Shown: positions 22,803-32,468, counted from the stretch's first letter. The stretch is DNA of 34,512 nucleotides from Marinibacterium sp. (GCA_025800215.1 JAOXSC010000210.1:1-34512), one strand, 5' to 3'. Translations and numbers: made by a program. The notes: generated by a model from the letters alone, not told the origin.

Positions 22803-23837
22803 TCACACCAGCATCTGAAACAGGATCCCGCTCAGCACGGCGCCCGTGACCCCAAGCCCCAGATAGGTGGCAAAGACCCGTGGCCGCACCAGCGACCACA
22901 CCGCCGCCATGGCCGGGATCGAACTGACCGCACCGGCAATCATGAAGGCCATCGCCGCACCCGCGCTCATCCCCTGCTCCATCAGCCCCGCCAACAGCGG
23001 CGGCGCCACATAGGAATTGAGATAGGCAGGCATCCCCACGATCGCCGCCGTGGCAATCGGCACGATCCCGTCGCCCCCCACCAGCGTCGCGATCAGATCC
23101 GCGGGCACATAGGACACCAGCAGCGCCTCAAGCACATAGGCCAGCGCCAGCCACTTCAGCAGGAACAGCCCGTTCGACAGGAATTCCGACCGGAACACCG
23201 CCCGGCGCGCGCCATCGCGCCAGAACCGCCACTGCGGCGCAGCGTTGGGCGCAGGCCCCGACCCGCAGCACCCGGCGGGCGTGTATTGGCGCAGCGGCGC
23301 GGAAAAGGCCCCCCCGTGCATAAGGGCACGAACCGCAAACCCGCCAAAGAGGCCCAACCCCACCGCCGCCACCGCCTTGGCCACGGCAAATGGCCAGCCA
23401 AGCGCGCCGGCCGTGATCAGCAGCGTCGGCGGGTCGATCAGGGGCGAGCTGAGCCAGAACGCCATCACCGCCGACAGCGGCGCGCCAAGCGCCAGCAGAC
23501 CCGCGATAAAGGGGATCACCTCGCAGGAACAAAAAGGCGCCAGCCCGCCAAACAGCGCGGCCAGAAAAATCATCCGCGTCTCGCGCCCTTCAAAGGCACG
23601 CGCCACCAGAACCTCGGCCCCCGTCGCCTTGAGATAGGACAACAGCAGAACCGCAACCGCGATATAGGGCGCGGTATGGGCCAGCGCCGCAATGGCAAAG
23701 CGCAGCACCTCGGCCAAATTGCCCGAATCCAGCAGCGCCACCAGCGCCAGGATGACCCCGATCACCGCCCAGGGCGTGCGCAGCGCGGCGCTCAGCCGGG
23801 ACCAGCCGCCCGGCAGGCTTTGGGTTGTCTCAGCCAT
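22803..23837 (-). CDS. DUF318/ArsP-like permease
   Basis: This 344-residue membrane protein has about eight to ten helices and belongs to the permease (DUF318/ArsP/YraQ) family. The family hallmark is the cysteine motif APFCSCEVIPF in the first half and the repeated inner GMPAYLNSYVAPPLL in the second half. A cytoplasmic loop carries a vicinal cysteine pair (AGCCGSGP). Members export organoarsenicals or, in some branches, Cu/Zn. The start at 23837 (MAETTQ) overlaps the ArsR stop by 8 nt, so both form a small regulated operon. The metal or metalloid is not determined by the sequence; cysteines in both the permease and the regulator argue for a soft metal or trivalent arsenical. Confidence 0.85.
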   Translation of the reverse strand: MAETTQSLPGGWSRLSAALRTPWAVIGVILALVALLDSGNLAEVLRFAIAALAHTAPYIAVAVLLLSYLKATGAEVLVARAFEGRETRMIFLAALFGGLAPFCSCEVIPFIAGLLALGAPLSAVMAFWLSSPLIDPPTLLITAGALGWPFAVAKAVAAVGLGLFGGFAVRALMHGGAFSAPLRQYTPAGCCGSGPAPNAAPQWRFWRDGARRAVFRSEFLSNGLFLLKWLALAYVLEALLVSYVPADLIATLVGGDGIVPIATAAIVGMPAYLNSYVAPPLLAGLMEQGMSAGAAMAFMIAGAVSSIPAMAAVWSLVRPRVFATYLGLGVTGAVLSGILFQMLV

Positions 23838-24144
23838 CGTTTGCCACCTTTCGATCTGCATCGGCGCAGCATTCGTCCAGGATGAACGCCGCCAGATCCC
23901 GCAGATGGTCAAAGCGCGCCCGGTTCACCGTGCTGCGCCCGACCTTCTGCTGATCCAGCAACCCTCCGGCAGCCAGAAATTTCAGATGATGGGCCAGCGT
24001 CGACGGCGCCAGCCCCGTGCGGGCCTGAATGTCCCCGACGCTCAGCCCGGCATCGCCTGCGCGCACCAGAACACGCAGCACATCCAAACGCGCTTCGGAT
24101 CCCATCGCGGCAAACCCTTCGGCGGCCAGTACGCGATCCACCAT
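23830..24144 (-). CDS. ArsR family transcriptional repressor
   Basis: This 104-residue winged-helix protein matches the ArsR size and order: MGSEARLDVLRVLVRAG, then the recognition region IQARTGLAPSTLAHHLKFL, then the wing DQQKVGRSTVNRARFDHL. The C-terminus carries a vicinal cysteine pair (ILDECCADAD) that could bind As(III), Sb(III) or a soft metal. The usual ELCVCD-type cysteine pair in the recognition helix is absent, so sensing would be by the C-terminal site, as in several alternative ArsR designs. The ribosome site GAGGTGAC stands just before the ATG at 24144. A perfect 16-bp palindrome 20 bp upstream is the probable operator. It is coupled to the permease gene downstream. Confidence 0.9.
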   Translation of the reverse strand: MVDRVLAAEGFAAMGSEARLDVLRVLVRAGDAGLSVGDIQARTGLAPSTLAHHLKFLAAGGLLDQQKVGRSTVNRARFDHLRDLAAFILDECCADADRKVANDG

Positions 24145-24163
24145 GTGTCACCTCATTGATTCG

Positions 24164-24179
24164 ATAAAACTAGTTTTAT
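24164..24179. promoter_or_regulatory. ArsR operator palindrome
   Basis: ATAAAACTAGTTTTAT is a perfect 16-bp palindrome centred 27 bp upstream of the arsR start codon. It is AT-rich in a GC-rich surrounding, as ArsR operators usually are. It probably overlaps the promoter of the arsR-permease pair and could also affect the divergent regulator gene 80 bp away. Confidence 0.65.
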
Positions 24180-24213
24180 GGTTTTATTGGGCCGATTTCA
24201 ACCCCGCACCCGC

Positions 24214-24244
24214 TGAGTCCAGATTGCCCCCACCCTAAGTCCAG
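24214..24244 (-). promoter_or_regulatory. Candidate TauR sites upstream of tauR
   Basis: On the minus strand CTGGACTTA (24244-24236) and CTGGACTCA (24222-24214) are direct repeats with a 22-bp period. The nearer copy ends 14 bp before the regulator's start codon. This suggests autoregulation, and links the regulator to the similar repeats in the tauA-tpa gap. Confidence 0.55.
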
Positions 24245-24258
24245 CCTATGGTGCGCCC

Positions 24259-25728
24259 ATGGCGATTTCGGTCGAAACCTTCTTTCTCAATCCCGATGCC
24301 CAAGGCACGCTGCAGGCGCAGATCCAAGAGATGATCGCCCAAGGCATCCTGTCGGGCCGGTTCCATCGCGGGGAAAAGCTGCCTTCCTCGCGCAAGCTGG
24401 CCACCCATCTGGGTGTCAGCCGCATCACCGTGACGCTGGCCTATACGGAACTGCTGGCCAATGACTACCTGACCTCCAAGGGGCGGTCGGGCTATTTCGT
24501 GTCCGAAACCGCCCCGGTCCCGCCCAGCTATACCCCGCCCGCGCGCAGCGCCGATGGGGTCGACTGGTCGGCCCGCATCGTGCGCCGGTTTCAGGGGGGC
24601 GACACCCCGAAAAAGGCGCAGGACTGGCAGCGCCTGCGCTACCCGTTCATCTATGGTCAGGCGGACCCCGCACTCTTTGACCATGCCAATTGGCGGCTCT
24701 GTGCCCTGCGCGCCCTGGGTCAGCGTGATTTCACGGCGCTGACAACCGATTACTACGATCAGGACGACCCGCTGCTGGTCGAATTCATCGCCCGCCATAC
24801 CCTGCCGCGCCGGGGCATCACCGCCCGCCCCGAAGAGATCCTGATCACCCTTGGCGCCCAGAACGCCCTGTGGCTGAGCGCCCAGATCCTGATGGCGCCG
24901 GGTCAGCGCGGCGTGGTCGAAGACCCGTGCTATCACGCGCTGCGCGACCAGCTTGCGGCAACCGGTGCGCGCATCACCCCGGTGCGCGTGGATGATGACG
25001 GGCTGCCCCCCGATCAGATCCCCGACGGTACCGGCGTGATCTTCACCACCCCCAGCCATCAAAGCCCCACCACCGCCACCATGCCGCGGGCGCGGCGGCT
25101 GGCGCTGCTCGAACGCGCGCGCCAGATGGGCGCGGTGATTGTCGAAGACGATTACGAATTCGAAATGTCCTTTCTGGCCCCGCCATCCCCGGCGCTCAAA
25201 TCGCTCGATACCGATGGGCGGGTGATCTATGTGGGCAGCTTTTCGAAATCGCTGTTTCCGGGGCTGCGGCTTGGCTATCTGGTGGGCTCCGAGCCCTTCA
25301 TCCGCGAAGCCCGCGCCCTGCGCGCCAGCGTGCTGCGCCACCCGCCGGGCCACATCCAGCGCACCGCTGCCTATTTCCTGTCGCTGGGCCATTACGATGC
25401 CCAGATCCGCCGCATGGCCCGCATCCTGCACCAGCGCCGCGAAGCGACCGAAGCCGCCGTGGCCGACCATGGGCTATGCGTGGCTGGGCGCGGGATCTTT
25501 GGCGGGTCATCGCTGTGGATGCGCGCGCCCGACGGGGTGGATACCGGGGCGCTGGCGTCAGATCTGCATGGGCAGGGCGTGCTGATCGAGCCCGGCGGCC
25601 CGTTCTTTGACCCCGCCCGCCGGCCACGCAATTTCTATCGGCTGGCCTATTCCTCCATCGCGGCCGAGCGCATCCCCCAGGGCATTCGCCATATCGCTGA
25701 CGCGATCAACGCGGCACGCCCGACCTGA
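24259..25728 (+). CDS. tauR: MocR/GabR-type PLP-dependent regulator, probable TauR
   Basis: This 489-residue chimeric regulator has an N-terminal GntR winged helix (about 12-85; LQAQIQEMIAQGILSGRF, LPSSRKLATHLGVSRITV) and a C-terminal fold-type I aminotransferase domain (about 115-489). The PLP lysine is K330 in SFSKSLFPGLRLGYLVG, and VEDDYEFEM supplies the PLP aspartate. The ATG at 24259 has a weak ribosome site; the candidate operators lie directly upstream. In Rhodobacter capsulatus a MocR protein, TauR, activates tpa for taurine use. Here it sits 2 kb from tpa, and TauR-like repeats occur upstream of both genes and of tauA, so TauR is the best call. Other MocR regulators (GabR, PdxR) are less likely. 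Confidence 0.85.
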   Translation: MAISVETFFLNPDAQGTLQAQIQEMIAQGILSGRFHRGEKLPSSRKLATHLGVSRITVTLAYTELLANDYLTSKGRSGYFVSETAPVPPSYTPPARSADGVDWSARIVRRFQGGDTPKKAQDWQRLRYPFIYGQADPALFDHANWRLCALRALGQRDFTALTTDYYDQDDPLLVEFIARHTLPRRGITARPEEILITLGAQNALWLSAQILMAPGQRGVVEDPCYHALRDQLAATGARITPVRVDDDGLPPDQIPDGTGVIFTTPSHQSPTTATMPRARRLALLERARQMGAVIVEDDYEFEMSFLAPPSPALKSLDTDGRVIYVGSFSKSLFPGLRLGYLVGSEPFIREARALRASVLRHPPGHIQRTAAYFLSLGHYDAQIRRMARILHQRREATEAAVADHGLCVAGRGIFGGSSLWMRAPDGVDTGALASDLHGQGVLIEPGGPFFDPARRPRNFYRLAYSSIAAERIPQGIRHIADAINAARPT

Positions 25729-25743
25729 GCCAAAGCGCACCGG

Positions 25744-26562
25744 TCAACCTTTGGGCAATGGGCGTCCCGACCGCGGCACAGCATGGTGCAGCGCGAGTTC
25801 GCGATAGGCATGCACGAACCCTGCCAGCAATGTAGCACCCGCCAGCAGCTTGACGCTTTCTTCGGCCGCCATGGCCACGCTCAGGATTATGTCGTGCTGT
25901 CCGGCCGGGATGCCGATCCAGATCAGCAGATCATTGGAATTGGTGGCCACGTCGATACAGAACTGCACCACCATGAGAGCGAACCCGTCGATCATGAAGA
26001 TCAGAAACCCCCGGCTGCGCGCAATTTCACGCCGCGCGCGCGCCAGAATGGCAAAGCCGATCAGCCCGTAGATCAGGATCAGCACATCGTCGATCCGGTC
26101 GCTCAGACCGGTTTCCTGCAACCCCGCGACCCGGTGGATCAGCTTGTCCAGATTTTCATGGATCCGAAACGCGTCATCCAGCGCCAGAAAGATGAACCCG
26201 ACCCCGCAGACCTGCCAGATCCGCCGGTCATCACTCAGGGCCAATGCGCTGCCACCCCGGCGCGCGCGGTAGAGCGCAAAGCTGGTGCCACCGGTCAACA
26301 GCAGGATCAGGACCGACGCATAGGTGCCCAGTTCGCCTTCGTCGAAGGCGGCACCAATATTGCCCTGCCGGAGACCGACCCAAAGCGCCACAAGGATGAT
26401 CGCGCAAGTGATCGCATAGATCCACTGCGTCGTGTATCGGGGGAACCGCAACCGTGAAATTGTTACACCTGCTTTCGGACAGAAGCAAAAAACTGAACTT
26501 GGTGGTTCAGCATCATGCCCTAACGTCAAGCAGGTGACAACCGGATCGCACACCGCGCCCAT
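25744..26562 (-). CDS. Integral membrane protein of unknown function
   Basis: I do not recognise this protein of up to 272 residues. It has about six helices: IYAITCAIILVALWVGL, YASVLILLLTGGTSFALY, VCGVGFIFLALDD, VLILIYGLIGFAIL, a helix around FLIFMIDGFALMVVQF, and the last around EESVKLLAGATLLAGFV. Charged residues within or near membrane segments are striking: LALDDAFRIHENLDKLIH (D-D-x4-H-E) and MAAEESVKLL. Such acidic/His clusters suggest metal binding or membrane-enzyme chemistry. The start is uncertain. ATG at 26562 gives a long cysteine-containing leader, while a TTG at 26451 would start just before the first helix. It converges with tauR and lies 44 bp downstream of the transglutaminase gene. 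Confidence 0.7.
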   Translation of the reverse strand: MGAVCDPVVTCLTLGHDAEPPSSVFCFCPKAGVTISRLRFPRYTTQWIYAITCAIILVALWVGLRQGNIGAAFDEGELGTYASVLILLLTGGTSFALYRARRGGSALALSDDRRIWQVCGVGFIFLALDDAFRIHENLDKLIHRVAGLQETGLSDRIDDVLILIYGLIGFAILARARREIARSRGFLIFMIDGFALMVVQFCIDVATNSNDLLIWIGIPAGQHDIILSVAMAAEESVKLLAGATLLAGFVHAYRELALHHAVPRSGRPLPKG

Positions 26563-26606
26563 GGCCGCCCCGCCGACAGGCGGGACAGCCGGTTCCGGCG
26601 CGGCTG

Positions 26607-29600
26607 CTAAAGCCGCATCAGATCCAGCGTGGTGGGGAATTCGGGATGCGGATCAAGATGGCGCAGCACAAACGGCCCCGGCGTGTGGCCATGGTCGAAC
26701 CGCGCCAGGCGGCGGCCTTCGGCCTCAAGGTCATTGACGGGGCGCGTTTCATGCGCCCGCCCGCCCTGATGCGCCACGCGATAGGTACATCCCCCCCGCG
26801 ACCGGCCCAGGTCGGGATCGTAAAGGTCAAAGGTCAGCGGCGCATGCGGCGCCACGGTCGGGTGCAGACAATGGGCCGGCCACCAGGCCCGGAACCGGAT
26901 CCCCGCCACATGGCCGTCATCGGTTTCCACCAGCGGGATGCGCACACCGTTCACCGTGGGCAGCAGCCCGTCGGGCAGATCCCGGAACCGCACCTGCAGG
27001 CGTTCGCAGGAGCTGTCGACAAAGCGCGTGGTGCCACCGATCGTGCCTTCTTCGCCCAGGGTGGGCCAGGGTTCGATGGCGTTGCGCAGCTCGATCTCGC
27101 AGCCCGCGACATCAGCCGTACCAGCCACCGGGAACCGGAACGCAAGCTGGGCCTGGAACCAGTCGGGATCGAAGGTCACGCCAAAATGCGCCGACAGATC
27201 GCTCAGCACGGTTTCGAAATCCTGCCACACGAAATGCGGCAGCGTGAACCGGTCGTTCAACGCGGTGCCCCAGCGGATCAGCTCGCCCTGATAGGGCGCA
27301 TCCCAGAACCGCGCGATCAATGCGCGCAGAACGAGGTTCTGCGCCACCGCCATGCGCGGATGCGGCGGCATTTCAAAGCCGCGGAATTCCACCAGCCCCA
27401 GCCGCCCGGCAGGGCCATCGGGGGAATAGAGCTTGTCGATGCAGATCTCGGCCCGGTGGGTGTTGCCTGTCACGTCGATCAGCAGATTGCGGAACAGCCG
27501 GTCCACCAGCCAGGACGGCGCATCGGGCGGGCTGGGCAGGCGCGTCAGCGCCAGTTCCATCTGGTAAAGACTGTCATGGCGCGCCTCGTCCAGACGCGGC
27601 GCCTGGCTGGTCGGTCCGACAAACAGCCCCGAAAACAGATAACTCAGCGACGGGTGGTTCTGCCAGTAGCGGATGATCGACGCCAGCAGATCGGGGCGGC
27701 GCAGGAACGGGCTGTCGGCGGGGGTCGCACCGCCCATCACCACATGGTTGCCACCGCCAGACCCGGTCACCCGGCCATCCAGCAGGAAGGTCGACGAATC
27801 CAGCCCGACCGCCCGTGCCTCTTCATAAAGCGCTTCGGTGATGGCGGTCTGGTCGTCAAAGCTGTGGGCGACATGGATATTGACCTCGATCACGCCGGGA
27901 TCAGGCGTGACCTTGATCACGTTCAGGCGCGGATCGGACGGGGGCGCATAGCCTTCGACATGCACCGGCTGATCAAGCGCGGCGGCGGTGTCTTCGACCG
28001 CATTGAGCAGAGCAAGGTACCCTTCGGCATTGAAGACCGGCGGCAGGAACACGCATAGCGTTCCATTGCGCGGCTCGACCGACAGGGCGGTGCGCACATG
28101 ACCACCGACAGCTTCGAACCGGGGCTCGGGCGCGTCAGACCGATCCGGCGGGCGCGGGCCACTGTCATCCAGTGCATCACCGGCCTGCTGAAACCGGGGC
28201 GGCGCATCAAAGCGGCGCGGCAGCGGCGGTGGCGTCTGCATCGTGTCCTGCGTAAAGGGCACCGCCGCCACCCCGTCGGGCAGCACCGGCAGAGCCTCGA
28301 GCGGCAGGCGCAGCCCGGCAGGGCTGTCGCCGGGGATCAGAAAGATCCGGCCGCGCCTTGTGTTCCAGATTTCCGACATCCACTGGGCTGCGACGGCCGC
28401 GCTCTGGGCCTGTTGCAGCGGCAGCACATAGGATTTGGCAGTTCCCACGCCGCGCTCCATCTCGGCGATCAGGCGGCGGCGCAGCATCGGATCGGCCATA
28501 TCCACCATGTCGGGCGTGGCATCGGGGGGCAGGTTGGCTTCACGCAGGGCAAATTCAACCGGATCCTCATAGGCGGGCACCGCGTGGTCGCCGGGCACGT
28601 CCAGCCGATCGCACAGCGCTTTGACAAAGCGCTTGGCGGTGTCGATCGTGGCGCCGCCACTGCCTTCGCGCGCGATCAGATCGGGGTTTTCCCAAAGCGG
28701 CAGCCCATCGCTGCGCCAATGCAGCTCGAACGCCCAGCGGGGCAGCTGTTCACCGGGATACCATTTGCCCTGCCCGTAATGCAGCGCGCCGCCGGGGCAG
28801 AACCGGTCGCGCAGGCGCCGGACCAGACGGTCGGCATAGGTCCGTTTGGTGGGCCCCACCGCATCAACCGTCCATTCATCGGCATCGCGGTCGGACGCGG
28901 CCACAAAGGTGGGCTCGCCCCCCACGGTCAGGCGCACCTTGCCCGCATCAAGTGCGGCATCCACCACCTTGCCCACGCCCCGGATCGCCGACCATTGCGG
29001 ATCGGTCAGGGGTTTGGTCTGGCGCGGCGGTTCGCCCACGCGGGTGATGGTCATGTCGAAATCGAACTCGACCTCGGCCTTGTCCACCGCCCCCGAAATC
29101 GGGGCCGCCGAACGCGGGTTGGGGGTGGCGGCCAAAGGGATGTGGCCTTCGCTGGCAAACAGCCCCGATGTCGGGTCCAGCCCCACCCAGCCCGCGCCGG
29201 GCAGGTAGACTTCGGCCCAGGCATGCAGATCGGTGAAATCCTCATCAGGGCCGGACGGACCATCCAGCGACGGGATGTCGGGCGTCAGCTGGATCAGATA
29301 GCCCGACACAAAGCGCGCGGCATAGCCGAAATGGCGCATCATCTCGACCAGCAGCAAGCCGCTGTCGCGGCACGATCCGCGCCCGCGTTCCAGCGTCTCT
29401 TCGGGGGTCTGGACGCCCGGCTCCATGCGCACGACATAGCTGACGGCCTGTTGCACATACTGGTTCAGCGCCACGACATAGTCGATGGTCGATCCGGCAT
29501 TGGCCGGGGCGTCGGCCAGAAACGCCCGCAGCCGGGGCGTGATCTTTGGCTTGACCATATAGGGGGCCAGATCCGCCAGGCTGTCGGCATCATAACGAAA

Positions 29601-29909
29601 GCCGGCCTCTTGCGCGGTGTCATCCAGGAAAAAGTCGAACGGGTTGATCGCCTCAAGATCGGCGACCAGATCCACTTCGACCTCGAAATGATCGGATTTC
29701 TCTGGAAAAACCACGCGGGACAGATAATTGGCGAACGGATCCTGCTGCCAGTTCACAAACACGTCGCCGGGCGAAATCCGCTGCGAATAGCTCAGGATCT
29801 TGGTTCGTGTATGCGGCGCCGGACGCAGCCGGATGATATGCGGCGCGTGCGAGACCAGACGGTCATAGCGATAGCGGGTCCTGTGGTTCAGGGCGACTTG
29901 AAAGCTCAT
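26607..29909 (-). CDS. Transglutaminase/DUF2126 family protein of the Anbu cluster
   Basis: This 1100-residue cytoplasmic protein has a bacterial transglutaminase-like N-terminal domain (about 1-85) and a papain-like transglutaminase core. The catalytic triad is C180 (GSCRDSG), H229 ([10 protein letters not shown]) and D245 (GLDPTSG). A long DUF2126 region from about residue 300 to the end includes [10 protein letters not shown], the [14 protein letters not shown] segment and [20 protein letters not shown]. This two-domain form is typical of Anbu-associated clusters. It is transcribed away from the ATP-grasp/alpha-E/Anbu genes, with 116 bp between starts. Comparative genomics (Iyer and colleagues) proposed that these genes make and process a peptide-like tag or product; the reaction is not established. 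Confidence 0.92.
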   Translation of the reverse strand: MSFQVALNHRTRYRYDRLVSHAPHIIRLRPAPHTRTKILSYSQRISPGDVFVNWQQDPFANYLSRVVFPEKSDHFEVEVDLVADLEAINPFDFFLDDTAQEAGFRYDADSLADLAPYMVKPKITPRLRAFLADAPANAGSTIDYVVALNQYVQQAVSYVVRMEPGVQTPEETLERGRGSCRDSGLLLVEMMRHFGYAARFVSGYLIQLTPDIPSLDGPSGPDEDFTDLHAWAEVYLPGAGWVGLDPTSGLFASEGHIPLAATPNPRSAAPISGAVDKAEVEFDFDMTITRVGEPPRQTKPLTDPQWSAIRGVGKVVDAALDAGKVRLTVGGEPTFVAASDRDADEWTVDAVGPTKRTYADRLVRRLRDRFCPGGALHYGQGKWYPGEQLPRWAFELHWRSDGLPLWENPDLIAREGSGGATIDTAKRFVKALCDRLDVPGDHAVPAYEDPVEFALREANLPPDATPDMVDMADPMLRRRLIAEMERGVGTAKSYVLPLQQAQSAAVAAQWMSEIWNTRRGRIFLIPGDSPAGLRLPLEALPVLPDGVAAVPFTQDTMQTPPPLPRRFDAPPRFQQAGDALDDSGPRPPDRSDAPEPRFEAVGGHVRTALSVEPRNGTLCVFLPPVFNAEGYLALLNAVEDTAAALDQPVHVEGYAPPSDPRLNVIKVTPDPGVIEVNIHVAHSFDDQTAITEALYEEARAVGLDSSTFLLDGRVTGSGGGNHVVMGGATPADSPFLRRPDLLASIIRYWQNHPSLSYLFSGLFVGPTSQAPRLDEARHDSLYQMELALTRLPSPPDAPSWLVDRLFRNLLIDVTGNTHRAEICIDKLYSPDGPAGRLGLVEFRGFEMPPHPRMAVAQNLVLRALIARFWDAPYQGELIRWGTALNDRFTLPHFVWQDFETVLSDLSAHFGVTFDPDWFQAQLAFRFPVAGTADVAGCEIELRNAIEPWPTLGEEGTIGGTTRFVDSSCERLQVRFRDLPDGLLPTVNGVRIPLVETDDGHVAGIRFRAWWPAHCLHPTVAPHAPLTFDLYDPDLGRSRGGCTYRVAHQGGRAHETRPVNDLEAEGRRLARFDHGHTPGPFVLRHLDPHPEFPTTLDLMRL

Positions 29910-30025
29910 GAATTAACCAATGTCCCGCCTTAATTCCTGTCATTTGCTTGTGCGGCTTGCAGAATGCTTGCCCCGAAAATCAGAGTCCTCCACGCTCGAT
30001 TTCAGCGCAACAGAATGCTGAAGTA

Positions 30026-31462
30026 ATGTTCAACGAAATGTCCAAATCGGGTGCGTTGCGCCCGGAATATGAGCAGATCCAGACCTGGGTCGAAACCGAC
30101 GGCGTGGCGTCCCTGCTGCAGCGGCGCGAAGAGGCCGAAGCCCTGTTTCGCAAGGTCGGCATCACATTTGCGGTCTATGGCGAAGGGGGCGATCCGGAAC
30201 GGCTGATCCCGTTCGACATGATCCCGCGCATCTTCAGCGCCGATGAATGGTCCGTGCTGGAACGCGGCACGATCCAGCGCAGCCGGGCGCTGAACGCGTT
30301 TCTGGCCGACATCTATGGCGCGCAAAAGATCCTTGATGCCGGGCTGATCCCGCGCGATCTGGTGCTGGACAACCCCGCCTTTGAAAAGGAAATGATCGGG
30401 GTCGAACCACCCGGCGGGGTCTGGTCACACATCTGCGGCATCGACGTTGTGCGCACCGGGCCCGAAGACTTTCTGGTGCTCGAAGACAATTGCCGCACAC
30501 CATCGGGCGTGAGCTATATGCTCGAAAGCCGCGAGGTGATGATGCAGATGTTCCCCAGCCTGTTCAGCGATGGCGCGATCCGGCCGGTGGACACCTATCC
30601 CGACCTTCTGGCCGATGCCATGTCCGCGCTGGCCCCGCCGCGCTGCGACGGGCCGCCGACGCTGGCGATCCTGACACCGGGGTCGTTCAATTCGGCCTAC
30701 TACGAACATTCCTTTCTGGCCGACCGCATGGGGGTCGAGCTGGTCGAAGGGCAGGATCTTTATTGCGAAAACGGCCATGTCTGGATGCGCACCATCCGGG
30801 GCCCCGAAAAGGTCGATGTGATCTATCGCCGGATTGATGACGCGTTTCTGGACCCCGAGGTCTTCAACCCCGATTCCGTTCTGGGTGTGCCGGGGCTGAT
30901 GGATGTCTACCGGACAGGCGGCGTGACGCTGGTCAACGCGCCCGGAACGGGTGTGGCCGATGACAAGGCGATCTATATCTACGTGCCCGATATGATCCGC
31001 TTTTATCTGGGTGAAGAACCAATCCTGAAAAACGTGCCCACCTATCGTTGCGAACTGCCCGATGAACGCGACTATGTGCTGGCCAACCTGTCCGAGCTGG
31101 TCGTCAAAGAGGTACAGGGATCAGGCGGCTACGGCATGCTGATCGGCCCCAAATCGACGCCCGAAGAACAGGCCGAATTCGCCCAGAAGATCCGCGAAAC
31201 CCCCGACAATTATATCGCCCAGCCGACGCTGGCGCTGTCGACCGCGCCGATCCTGACCGATGACGGGCTGGTGCCGCGCCATGTGGATCTGCGCCCCTTC
31301 GTGATCACCGGCGCCGAGCCGCGTCTGGTGCCCGGCGGGCTGACCCGCGTGGCCATGCGCGAAGGATCTCTGGTGGTCAATTCCAGCCAGGGCGGCGGGG
31401 TCAAGGACACCTGGGTTCTGGATACCGGCCCCGACACGCGACAGGAGATGCCCGATGCTTAG
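30026..31462 (+). CDS. Circularly permuted type 2 ATP-grasp protein (DUF404/DUF407)
   Basis: This 478-residue protein matches the circularly permuted ATP-grasp family. It begins FNEMSKSGALRPEYEQIQTW, followed by a PFDMIPRIFSADEWSVLERG block that is highly characteristic. GIDVVRTGPEDFLVLEDNCRTPSGVSYMLE carries acidic Mg-ATP residues, VDVIYRRIDDAFLDPEVF follows, and the C-terminal KEVQGSGGYGMLIGP is the ATP-grasp lysine/glycine loop. The ATG at 30026 is preferred to one at 29948, because conservation starts there; its ribosome site is weak. It is expected to ligate a carboxylate to an amine using ATP. It overlaps the alpha-E gene by 8 nt. Its partner and substrate are unknown. Confidence 0.92.
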   Translation: MFNEMSKSGALRPEYEQIQTWVETDGVASLLQRREEAEALFRKVGITFAVYGEGGDPERLIPFDMIPRIFSADEWSVLERGTIQRSRALNAFLADIYGAQKILDAGLIPRDLVLDNPAFEKEMIGVEPPGGVWSHICGIDVVRTGPEDFLVLEDNCRTPSGVSYMLESREVMMQMFPSLFSDGAIRPVDTYPDLLADAMSALAPPRCDGPPTLAILTPGSFNSAYYEHSFLADRMGVELVEGQDLYCENGHVWMRTIRGPEKVDVIYRRIDDAFLDPEVFNPDSVLGVPGLMDVYRTGGVTLVNAPGTGVADDKAIYIYVPDMIRFYLGEEPILKNVPTYRCELPDERDYVLANLSELVVKEVQGSGGYGMLIGPKSTPEEQAEFAQKIRETPDNYIAQPTLALSTAPILTDDGLVPRHVDLRPFVITGAEPRLVPGGLTRVAMREGSLVVNSSQGGGVKDTWVLDTGPDTRQEMPDA

Positions 31463-32435
31463 TCGCACCGCCGAAGGCCTGTTCTGGCTGGGCCGCTCGA
31501 TGGAACGCGCCGACAATGTGGCGCGGTTTCTTGAAGCCGGGCAAAGGCTGCATGCCATGTCGGGCAAATCGCATCTGCCGGGCAGCGAATGGGCGGCGAT
31601 CCTGATCGCTGCGGGCTGTCGCAGCACCTTTCCGGGGGATCTGGAAACCGCCAGCGCCCAGGATGCGATCCGCCATCTGGTTCTGGATCCGGACAACCCG
31701 TCTTCGATCATGTCCTGCTTTGCCAATGCGCGCGCCAATGCGCGGGCGCAGCGCGGAGCGATTTCGGCCGAAACCTGGGCGGCGGCCAATGACGCCTGGC
31801 GCGAAGGGCGGGCCTTGCTCGACCGGGACTGCGCGCCGCGCTACCTGTCATCGACGCTGGAACGCATGCGCCGCTTTACCGCGCTGTTTCGCGGGGCGGT
31901 GTCGGCCACGATGCTCAATGACGAACGGCTGAGCTTTCTGCGTCTGGGCGAGCTGATCGAGCGCGCCGATGCTACCGCGCGGTTGCTAGACGTCAAATAT
32001 CACGTACTGATGCCCGATGCCCATCCGATCGGATCGGGCATGGATCAGCTGCAATGGGACAATCTGCTGCGCGCATCCGGCACGCGGACGGCCTATCGCT
32101 GGGTCTATCACAAACCGGTGGATTCGCGGCTGGTGATTGATTTCCTGCTGCTCAACACCCGCACGCCGCGCTCGTTCCTGTATTGCGTCGAAAGTGCCGC
32201 GCAGGAACTGGAATACCTGCACGCGGGCGGCGCGGCCGGGCGCGACAGTCTGGATCAGGTGCTGGCGATGCGCGACGATCTGCAAAGCATCGGTGTGGAC
32301 GGTATTATTGACTATGGATTGCATGAATACTTGACCACGCTGGTCATTCGCTCCAACACTCTCGCGCTGTCGATCGGTACCGATTTCGGGTTCCAGCCGA
32401 TCATCATCGGCGAGGCTGAAACACAGGTACAATAA
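31455..32435 (+). CDS. Alpha-E domain protein (DUF403)
   Basis: This 326-residue, mainly alpha-helical cytoplasmic protein begins MLSRTAEGLFWLGRSMERAD, the hallmark of the alpha-E family, and repeats a related LGELIERADATARLLDVKYHVL in the middle. Further family features are WDNLLRASGTRTAYRWVYHK and PRSFLYCVESAAQELEYL. It has no known catalytic residues of a named enzyme class; the name reflects conserved glutamates in helices. It is always found with permuted ATP-grasp proteins and transglutaminases, and the 8-nt overlap here supports a stoichiometric complex. The function is a partner role in a proposed peptide ligation pathway. Confidence 0.92.
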   Translation: MLSRTAEGLFWLGRSMERADNVARFLEAGQRLHAMSGKSHLPGSEWAAILIAAGCRSTFPGDLETASAQDAIRHLVLDPDNPSSIMSCFANARANARAQRGAISAETWAAANDAWREGRALLDRDCAPRYLSSTLERMRRFTALFRGAVSATMLNDERLSFLRLGELIERADATARLLDVKYHVLMPDAHPIGSGMDQLQWDNLLRASGTRTAYRWVYHKPVDSRLVIDFLLLNTRTPRSFLYCVESAAQELEYLHAGGAAGRDSLDQVLAMRDDLQSIGVDGIIDYGLHEYLTTLVIRSNTLALSIGTDFGFQPIIIGEAETQVQ

Positions 32436-32438
32436 GAG

Positions 32439-32463
32439 CGCCACCGCCCAAGGTGGCGGGGAG
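32439..32463 (+). promoter_or_regulatory. Hairpin adjoining the Anbu ribosome site
   Basis: A 7-bp stem, CGCCACC (32439-32445) with GGTGGCG (32452-32458), fills the 33-bp gap after the alpha-E stop. The last stem base is also the first G of the GGGGAG ribosome site (32458-32463) of the Anbu gene. The fold could set the translation level of Anbu relative to the upstream genes. Confidence 0.45.
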
Positions 32464-32468
32464 CAAGT

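Noticed and set aside
28098..29933. 611-codon plus-strand open frame over the transglutaminase gene
   Set aside because: It is antisense to the catalytic triad region of a clear family member; composition is typical of a shadow frame.
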